A stretch of DNA of 20,214 nt from Pelargonium cotyledonis (Eukaryota; Streptophyta; Magnoliopsida; Geraniales; Geraniaceae). The DNA is taken from assembly GCA_036897625.1 (NCBI GenBank), contig JAYMTA010001389.1, positions 1 through 20,214 on the forward strand. The letters are read 5' to 3'. Positions 19,401 to 20,214 of the stretch are shown here, in pieces. The translations under genes and the position numbers were made by a program. Every line of letters starts with the position of its first letter. Within the stretch, counting starts at the first letter, position 1. A model generated the notes under the pieces. That model was not told the origin of the DNA. It was given only the letters and a program-made list of their open reading frames with translations, and made no database searches.

Positions 19401-20087
19401 GGAGATAGGTGGAGAATCAAAGATTGTTGATGAAGATAATGTTTTCTTGGAGAAGTTTTATGGGTTGGGAAGAGAAAGAAAAGAAACGTATGTTGTAAGC
19501 TGCGGGAGAGAGAAAATAAAGAGGGTTTTGTAGCCTTTTTGTCTTGTGAAATTACGTATACACCTTCATTTCTTGTATCCTTCCTTTTCACTGTAACAAT
19601 TTCTTCAACAACAAATACCTAGGGCTTCTTTGTTTGGTAACTATATTGAAATTTAAAGGTACGAGCTCGAACTAGCAGGAGAATCTTATGGAAAAACGAG
19701 TTTAAAAGAAATCGATAAAAACATATATGTTTGACAAAAAAAAACTAAATGAAGTGAAATTCAGATCGATTTGAAGTAAAATCACGTTGACAATCAACAA
19801 TATTCAACTAGGTCGGTCGACTTGAACTATAAATTAGGTTGATTATATAGTTATTCTAATTAGCTTACCAATCTACAATATTTCAACTAGTTAGGTCGAT
19901 CTAGGCGTTAAAATCAAGTTAATTAATTATTCTCTCTAATTCTTGTAGAGCTTCTTGTAAACTGTAGAATCTCTCTTTCTCATACTGAAATAAAAGTACT
20001 TTAAAGAATCTTGTAAGAGATTGTATTTAAAGTCACTGGATTTTATTAAATATATATATATATTAAATTGCTCATTTACCCTATAGT
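19401..20087. other. SMR promoter side and AT-rich spacer
   Basis: This would hold the 5' UTR and promoter of the minus-strand SMR gene. The 70-codon minus frame at 19379-19591 overlaps the start and looks like leader sequence. Diverged copies of an AACTAGGTCGGTCGA/AACTAGTTAGGTCGA word occur near 19807 and 19887. A (TA)n run lies at about 20050-20063. Confidence 0.45.
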
Positions 20088-20214
20088 TAGTGGTATACCT
20101 GGTTATGCGGGCCGCGGGCCAAAACGGTTCGGGCCAAAACAGCCCGTAAATTAAGCGGGTTTAAACGGGCTGGGCCAAAAAACCGCGGAACCGCGGGCCG
20201 GCCCCTAATATTTA
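20088..20214. mobile_element. Probable terminus of an Ac/Ds-like hAT element, truncated by window
   Basis: A sharp change from AT-rich DNA begins at TAGTGGTATACC. What follows is dense in GGGCC, CCGCGG and AACCGC words in both orientations. AAACGG, the subterminal word bound by the Ac transposase, occurs twice (in CAAAACGGTTC and TTAAACGGGCT). Such GC-rich subterminal arrays are typical of plant hAT elements. The other end is outside the window, so terminal repeats and the 8-bp target duplication cannot be checked. Confidence 0.5.

Overview
The window is nuclear DNA of a flowering plant, most likely a eudicot. Genes carry GT-AG introns, intergenic DNA is AT-rich and full of degraded repeats, and several families are plant-specific (NHL/LEA_2, SIAMESE-RELATED, ATL RING-H2, H2B.8-like histone). 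I cannot name the species.

Layout. 1-440 is GC-rich DNA of unknown origin. 1187-1795 (+) is a single-exon NDR1/HIN1-like membrane protein. 2600-2980 is a cluster of short tandem and inverted repeats. 3000-5741 (+) is a three-coding-exon gene for mitochondrial ribosomal protein mL43 (L51/S25/CI-B8 fold) with a separate non-coding first exon. 6096-6444 holds a weak two-exon candidate. 6445-9590 is gene-poor and contains a SINE-like insert enclosed by 82-bp direct repeats. 9589-14922 (+) is a seven-coding-exon gene for an 895-residue protein with a C-terminal RING-HC finger. 15278-15839 (-) is a frame-broken ATL-type RING-H2 gene, convergent with it. 16187-16836 (-) is an H2B.8-like histone variant with an apparent frameshift between tail and histone fold. 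16837-19010 is AT-rich and shows no convincing gene. 19011-19400 (-) is a SIAMESE-RELATED CDK inhibitor. 20088-20214 looks like the end of an Ac/Ds-like hAT element cut off by the window edge.

The genes do not form a pathway; this is an ordinary plant gene neighbourhood. The main structural surprise is that the mL43 gene and the RING gene share a duplicated segment of about 450 bp: promoter-proximal pyrimidine tract, telo-box, non-coding exon 1, its splice donor and most of intron 1. Two unrelated proteins therefore seem to be expressed from copies of one 5' end. Downstream of that copy, the RING gene leader carries four upstream ORFs chained by one-base stop/start overlaps, plus an AUG-UAA minimal ORF just before the main start. 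I see no wholly new gene system. The observations most worth checking are the shared 5' end, the uORF chain, the long-repeat SINE-like insertion and the two adjacent frame-broken genes.
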